From positions 1-64,000 of the forward strand of contig CAVOXF010000003.1 of the NCBI GenBank assembly GCA_963700375.1: 64,000 nt of DNA, read 5' to 3'. The stretch comes from JAHEEL01 sp963700375 (GTDB lineage: Bacteria; Actinomycetota; Acidimicrobiia; Spongiisociales; UBA5794). The notes under the pieces were generated by a model. It had not been told where the DNA came from and searched no databases. It saw only the letters and a program-made list of their open reading frames with translations. This document shows, piece after piece, positions 59,542 to 64,000 of this stretch; within the stretch, counting starts at the first letter, position 1, and each line of letters starts with the position of its first letter. Made by a program: the position numbers and the translations under genes.

Positions 59542-59925
59542 GTGGCGAAGTTTCTCAGCGAAGGCCATATGGCAGCCGGCACGGCGGCCCTGAACGACGA
59601 TGCCGGTTTCGCGACGGCGATGACGAACGTCGGCCTTGGCCTCCAGTTCTCCGTGACCGACGCGCCCGACGGGGAGATCGACTACTACCTGACGGTGGGC
59701 GACGGAGCCGCCGTGCTCGCCCTCGGGACCCTCGAGGACGCCGACGCCTCCGTGTCGAGCGACTACGAAACCGCTGCGGCGATCGCAAAGGGTGAACTGA
59801 ACGTGCAAATGGCGTTCATGACCGGCAAGATCAAGGTCGGTGGGAACATGGCGAAGGTCATGATGTACCAGGGCCTCATCAACGAATTCGCCCGGGTCTC
59901 GAGCACCCTCGACCTCGACTACTAG
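59542..59925 (+). CDS. SCP2-like sterol-binding domain protein
   Basis: A 127-residue single-domain protein of the SCP2 (sterol carrier protein 2) fold. The sequence pattern ALGTLEDADASVSSDYETAAAIAKGELNVQMAFMTGKIKVGGNMAKVM, with the typical TGKIKV(E/G)GDM stretch, is the family hallmark. SCP2 proteins bind lipids, fatty acids or acyl-CoAs in the cytoplasm. It starts at GTG 59542 after AAAGGA, and a terminator follows. It may form a unit with sdhCAB. The ligand is unknown. Confidence 0.85.
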   Translation: MAKFLSEGHMAAGTAALNDDAGFATAMTNVGLGLQFSVTDAPDGEIDYYLTVGDGAAVLALGTLEDADASVSSDYETAAAIAKGELNVQMAFMTGKIKVGGNMAKVMMYQGLINEFARVSSTLDLDY

Positions 59926-59944
59926 AACACCCCCATTTCAGGGA

Positions 59945-59976
59945 GAAGGCGGGGCGCCAAAGGGTGCCCCGCCTTC
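59945..59976 (+). terminator. Terminator after the SCP2-like gene
   Basis: An 11-bp perfect stem (59945-59955 with 59966-59976, GAAGGCGGGGC) with a 10-nt loop lies 20 bp after the stop codon. The following GCGTCATATT has no U run; it should still close the sdh-SCP2 transcript. Confidence 0.75.
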
Positions 59977-60060
59977 GCGTCATATTCGCCTCTCCCACGA
60001 GGGGGCCCTGGGAGTTTGTACTCAGGAGACGAGGTCCGGCGCGATCACCTGCTGCGACGC

Positions 60061-60092
60061 GAGGGAGGGGCGCCTTACGGCGCCCCTCCCTC
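60061..60092 (-). terminator. Terminator of the HU gene
   Basis: A 14-bp perfect stem (60061-60074 with 60079-60092, GAGGGAGGGGCGCC) and a 4-nt loop lie about 25 bp downstream of the HU stop on the minus strand. On the plus strand it is followed by TTGGCTATT, so it could act in both directions. Confidence 0.75.
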
Positions 60093-60115
60093 TTGGCTAT
60101 TCGTCGTTGTCGGGA

Positions 60116-60394
60116 TCAGCCGGGCTTGACCTGATCCTTGAACGCCTTGCCCGCCTTGAACGCAGGTACGCGGGTTGCCGCGACCTTGACTTCCGCACCC
60201 GTCTGCGGGTTCCGAGCCGTACGTGCCTTGCGGTCACGAGCCTCGAACGTTCCGAATCCAGTGATCTGGACCTTGCCCTGGGTCACGACGCCGGACACGA
60301 TGACGTCGAGTGCTTCGTCGATGACCTTGGCGGCGGTTGCCTTCGACTCGCCTGTGTTGCGAGCGACAGCGTCGATGAGCTCACCCTTGTTCAT
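60116..60394 (-). CDS. hup: HU-family DNA-binding protein
   Basis: A 92-residue histone-like nucleoid protein. The dimerisation region MNKGELIDAVARNTGESKATAAKVIDEALDVI is followed by the beta-arm sequence GFGTFEARDRKARTARNPQTGAEVKVAATRVPAF and a basic end KAGKAFKDQVKPG. It has no long C-terminal lysine-rich tail, unlike mycobacterial HupB. It bends and compacts DNA. ATG 60394 has a strong Shine-Dalgarno (GGGAGG). It stands alone between the terminator at 60061 and a 590-bp gap. Confidence 0.95.
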   Translation of the reverse strand: MNKGELIDAVARNTGESKATAAKVIDEALDVIVSGVVTQGKVQITGFGTFEARDRKARTARNPQTGAEVKVAATRVPAFKAGKAFKDQVKPG

Positions 60395-60679
60395 AGAGAC
60401 CTCCCTAGATGGTCGAAGATGCTGAGGTAAATCACAGCGGCGTAACCCTACCGGTGCTCTTGCGCGTGGGCAAGAACTCGTGCAGGGCAAGGACTCCGGC
60501 CACCCGCTGCAATGGTCCGCGCGTCGCCGACGAGAAGGCGCTCTTGAAATTGGAATTGAGCCAAGCACGCCATCGTCATCGGACGGCTGATCGTCATGGT
60601 CTCGGTTGCGAGCGAGGTGGCACGGACGAAGCCGGCCGATTGATTCCTCGTCGAACCGCGGCGGCTCCGCGGTTCTGCG

Positions 60680-60799
60680 GTGAACCAGGGACGGCCCTAC
60701 TCCGTAATCGGTATTGCCCTCATGCTCCTCGACCTCGTGGTCGCGCGAAAGCGATCGGTCGAAGTCGAGAACTCGGCGGCCACCGTCGGGCTCGAATGA
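60680..60799 (+). CDS. Possible small membrane peptide in an otherwise empty gap
   Basis: The gap 60395-60980 has no other supported gene. A GTG-initiated frame of 39 codons contains one hydrophobic helix, YSVIGIALMLLDLVVA, followed by a charged RKRSVEVEN. It ends at TGA 60797-60799; the same frame then continues 35 codons (60800-60907) with a second helix (AVVSITFSVFMVAVLGLLPAVFL) before the next stop. This could be a decayed two-helix gene or chance. There is no Shine-Dalgarno. Confidence 0.2.
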   Translation: MNQGRPYSVIGIALMLLDLVVARKRSVEVENSAATVGLE

Positions 60800-60980
60800 T
60801 TGCGGGACGGTCATTGCCTTGCCTTCGGACCGGCCGTCGTTTCGATCACGTTCTCAGTCTTCATGGTCGCGGTGCTCGGCCTGCTGCCGGCCGTGTTCCT
60901 GAACTGAGCCTTCAGAAGCCTTGTCCTGCCTATGTTTCCGGCACTCGACTGCTGCGCGGTCCGGGCCATCGTCTGAACGA

Positions 60981-61011
60981 AGATCGGCCCGGGGTGAGCC
61001 CGGGCCGATCT
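60981..61011 (-). terminator. Terminator of mdh
   Basis: A 13-bp perfect stem (60981-60993 with 60999-61011, AGATCGGCCCGGG) with a 5-nt loop lies about 25 bp downstream of the malate dehydrogenase stop on the minus strand. Confidence 0.8.
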
Positions 61012-61034
61012 CATACGTGTGGCCTACGGAAACC

Positions 61035-61970
61035 TCAGTAGTCGATCTCGTCCATCTCGGCGACCTTGGCCTTGACGGCCACGGCCGCTTCGCGGAGGCC
61101 CTCGACCTCGGTCGCTGTGAGAGGCGCTTCATGAACCTCGGTGACGCCACCGGCGCCGAGTTTGGCCAGGACTCCGAGGTACACATCATTGATCCCGTAC
61201 TGCCCGGTTACCCACGCACACACCGGCATCTCGGCGCCGCTGTCGGTGACGATCGCCTCCACCATCGCAGCAGCGGCCGCCGACGGGGCGTAGTAGGCGG
61301 AGCCGGTCTTGAGCAGCGCTACAACCTCAGCACCACCCTTACGGGTGCGCTCCACGAGTTCTTCGATGGACGCATCATCGAGTGCCTCACCGAGCGGCTT
61401 CCCGGCGACTTCACACAATGACGGGACCGGGACCATGGTCTCCCCATGGCTGCCCAGGGTCACAGCCTTGACACTGAGGATGTCCGCGCCGGTGCGTTCG
61501 GAGATGAAGTGTGCGAGCCGTGCCGAGTCGAGCATGCCGGCCTGACCGATCACTCGGTTCTTCGGGAACCCGGAGACCTGTGCGGCCAGCGTGGTCATTT
61601 GATCGAGCGGGTTCGTGACCACAACGATCACGCAATCGGGAGAGTGGGCGACGACCTGCTCGGTCACGTTCTTGACGATCTTGGCATTGACACCGAGAAG
61701 GTCCATCCGGCTCATCCCGGGCTTCCTCGGAAGGCCGGCGGTGATTACCACGACATCGCTTCCCGCTGTATCGGTGTAGTCGTTGGTGCCCGTGACGATG
61801 GTTCGGTAGCCGACCACCGGCCGGGACTGGTTCATGTCGAGCGCAAGGCCCTGCGGCAGATCCTCGACGATGTCGATCATGACGACATCATCGACGATGT
61901 CGGCTTCCGCGAGACGCTGCACCGTCGTCGACCCGTACTTGCCAGCCCCAACAACCGTGACCTTGCTCAT
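61035..61970 (-). CDS. mdh: Malate dehydrogenase (LDH-type)
   Basis: A 311-residue NAD-dependent malate dehydrogenase of the lactate-dehydrogenase-like group. It has the Rossmann motif VVGAGKYGSTT, the aspartate for NAD binding (VVMIDIVE), the substrate arginines in LPRKPGMSRMD with Arg in place of the LDH Gln, and the catalytic His in TLGSHGETMVP. It interconverts malate and oxaloacetate in the TCA cycle. The ATG at 61970 follows GGGAGGACC. It is downstream of icd on the same strand, separated by an intergenic repeat, and a strong terminator follows. Confidence 0.94.
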   Translation of the reverse strand: MSKVTVVGAGKYGSTTVQRLAEADIVDDVVMIDIVEDLPQGLALDMNQSRPVVGYRTIVTGTNDYTDTAGSDVVVITAGLPRKPGMSRMDLLGVNAKIVKNVTEQVVAHSPDCVIVVVTNPLDQMTTLAAQVSGFPKNRVIGQAGMLDSARLAHFISERTGADILSVKAVTLGSHGETMVPVPSLCEVAGKPLGEALDDASIEELVERTRKGGAEVVALLKTGSAYYAPSAAAAAMVEAIVTDSGAEMPVCAWVTGQYGINDVYLGVLAKLGAGGVTEVHEAPLTATEVEGLREAAVAVKAKVAEMDEIDY

Positions 61971-62070
61971 CGTGGTCCTCCCTGTGAGCGGTTTGACGCA
62001 AGGCTAGTTCGCTCCAGCGCCGTTCACCGGAGGCGCTGAGTCAATCTGCGGGAAACCGGAAGCCGCCCAC

Positions 62071-62119
62071 ATCGTCGCTGGCGCTCGTCCGCGTCCCCCC
62101 GTCCTTCGGCCGGGGGGAC
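62071..62119 (-). repeat. Intergenic hairpin repeat, copy C
   Basis: On the minus strand GTCCCCCC pairs with GGGGGGAC (hairpin 62092-62119), then GCGGACGAGCGCCAGCGACGAT follows, matching copies A and B. The second conserved block is missing. It begins 7 bp downstream of the icd stop codon and probably serves as its terminator. Confidence 0.65.
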
Positions 62120-62126
62120 GGGTCTG

Positions 62127-63329
<1,203 letters not shown>

Positions 63330-63366
63330 GTGTTACACCTTTCATCGGCGGGAGGCCCGCCTCGTC

Positions 63367-64000
63367 TCAATCGTCCTTCGCTTCGGCCAGCGCCACCGTA
63401 TTCACCATGAGGCTGGCGATCGTCATCGGACCAACGCCTCCGGGTACCGGTGTGATCGCTCCAGCGACGTCCACAACGGCGTCAAAATCGACATCCCCGA
63501 CGAGACCGTCGTCGGTCCGATTGATCCCAACGTCGATCACCGTCGCCCCCGGCTTCACGTAGTCCGCGTCGAACATGTTCGGACGCCCCGCGGCAGTCAC
63601 GAGGATATCGGCCTCGCGGCACACGCCGGCCAGGTCCGGTGTCCGCGAGTGGGCCTGGATGACGGTGGCGTCAACACCCTTCGCACCGAGGAGCAGCGCC
63701 AGAGGCCGACCGACCAGGAAGGACCGGCCCACGATGACCGCCATCCTGCCTGCAGTCTCGATCCCGTAGTAGTCGAGCATGCGCATGATGCCAGACGGCG
63801 TCGCCGGGAGCGGGGCAGGCCTTGACAGGATCAGCCGGCCGAGGTTGAACGGATGCAGGCCGTCTGCGTCCTTTGCGGGGTCCACCGCCTCCACGGCCGC
63901 GCCGCCGTCGAGGTTGCCCGGCAACGGGAGTTGCACGATCATTCCGCTCACCGAGTCGTCGGCATTGAGTTCAGCGATTACGGCCTCGACATCGGGTTGC
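63367..64000 (-). CDS. folD: FolD, methylenetetrahydrofolate dehydrogenase/cyclohydrolase (5' end outside window)
   Basis: The C-terminal 210 residues of FolD; the gene continues beyond the right edge. Visible are the substrate-loop GMIVQLPLPG, the PATPSGIMRMLDYYGI region, the NADP-binding VIVGRSFLVGRPLALLL and the final GVGPMTIASLMVNTV. It interconverts methylene-, methenyl- and formyl-tetrahydrofolate. The key lysine of the cyclohydrolase site is expected in the missing part. It lies 37 bp upstream of icd on the same strand. Confidence 0.93.
   Translation of the reverse strand, partial: QPDVEAVIAELNADDSVSGMIVQLPLPGNLDGGAAVEAVDPAKDADGLHPFNLGRLILSRPAPLPATPSGIMRMLDYYGIETAGRMAVIVGRSFLVGRPLALLLGAKGVDATVIQAHSRTPDLAGVCREADILVTAAGRPNMFDADYVKPGATVIDVGINRTDDGLVGDVDFDAVVDVAGAITPVPGGVGPMTIASLMVNTVALAEAKDD

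Noticed and set aside
60409..61041. Plus-strand frame of 210 codons
   Set aside because: Composition is Arg/Gly/Pro-rich with no recognisable domain, and it runs through the mdh terminator.

Overview
GC-rich chromosomal DNA from an actinomycete-type bacterium. The markers are a four-cysteine WhiB regulator, a class E-like sortase, an SCP2-like protein, a DUF2342 protein, a UPF0182 protein beside a PDZ/Lon-like protease, and an LDH-type malate dehydrogenase. All three substrate-binding lipoproteins carry threonine-rich linkers after the lipobox cysteine; this, with the overall gene style, makes me lean towards Acidimicrobiia, but the class is an inference. No phage, CRISPR array, rRNA or intact insertion sequence is visible. 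The only RNA gene I can support is an initiator tRNA near the left edge.

Layout: (1) 1-980, a decayed patch with a Fic/Doc toxin fragment and an IS110-type transposase remnant, next to tRNA-fMet with its own promoter and terminator. (2) 1006-2857, SDR, ACT-domain and metallopeptidase genes. (3) 2975-20106, a cyclitol (inositol) catabolic locus: a leftward operon (sugar ABC transporter, iolE, iolG) and a rightward operon (hydroxyacid dehydrogenase, MocA-type oxidoreductase, aldehyde dehydrogenase, HpaI-type aldolase, iolD, iolC-DUF2090 fusion, iolB, second iolG-like gene, SDR, LacI-family regulator). A perfect LacI-type palindrome lies between the two divergent operons. (4) 20107-30100, another MocA-type oxidoreductase, an MFS transporter, a frameshifted UPF0182 gene, a DivIVA-like protein with a Glu-Pro tract and a phage-like C-terminus, a PDZ/Lon-like protease, a sortase and bioY. 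(5) 30172-37400, a complete branched-chain-amino-acid-type ABC transporter coupled to an acyl-CoA synthetase. (6) 37605-42733, HEAT-repeat protein, moaE, HtrA-type protease, DUF2342 protein, peroxiredoxin, membrane protein. (7) 42762-52009, a phosphate regulon: two-component system divergent from pstSCAB-phoU, then a Na/phosphate cotransporter and a second PhoU. (8) 52040-55846, RseB-like protein, anti-sigma factor, ECF sigma factor, TatA, an unknown membrane-anchored protein and WhiB. (9) 56017-64000, central metabolism: sdhCAB, SCP2-like protein, HU, mdh, icd and the edge-truncated folD.

The genes form a few working units. In the cyclitol locus the lipoprotein and ABC transporter import a cyclitol, IolG-type enzymes oxidise it, IolE dehydrates it, IolD opens the ring, IolB isomerises it, and the IolC-DUF2090 fusion phosphorylates and probably cleaves it; extra dehydrogenases and an HpaI aldolase suggest a broader substrate range. 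The Pho block couples sensing, high-affinity and sodium-driven uptake, and two PhoU proteins. The TCA block supplies succinate, malate and isocitrate dehydrogenases.

Most unusual: two 131-bp palindromic repeats with perfect 21-bp terminal inverted repeats that sit exactly against stop codons; a second four-copy intergenic hairpin repeat family; the DivIVA/Glu-Pro/phage-head-like fusion; a PstA with a large extracytoplasmic insert; stem-loops after all three binding-protein genes; and two single-base frameshifts in otherwise well-conserved genes, which may be real or sequencing errors.
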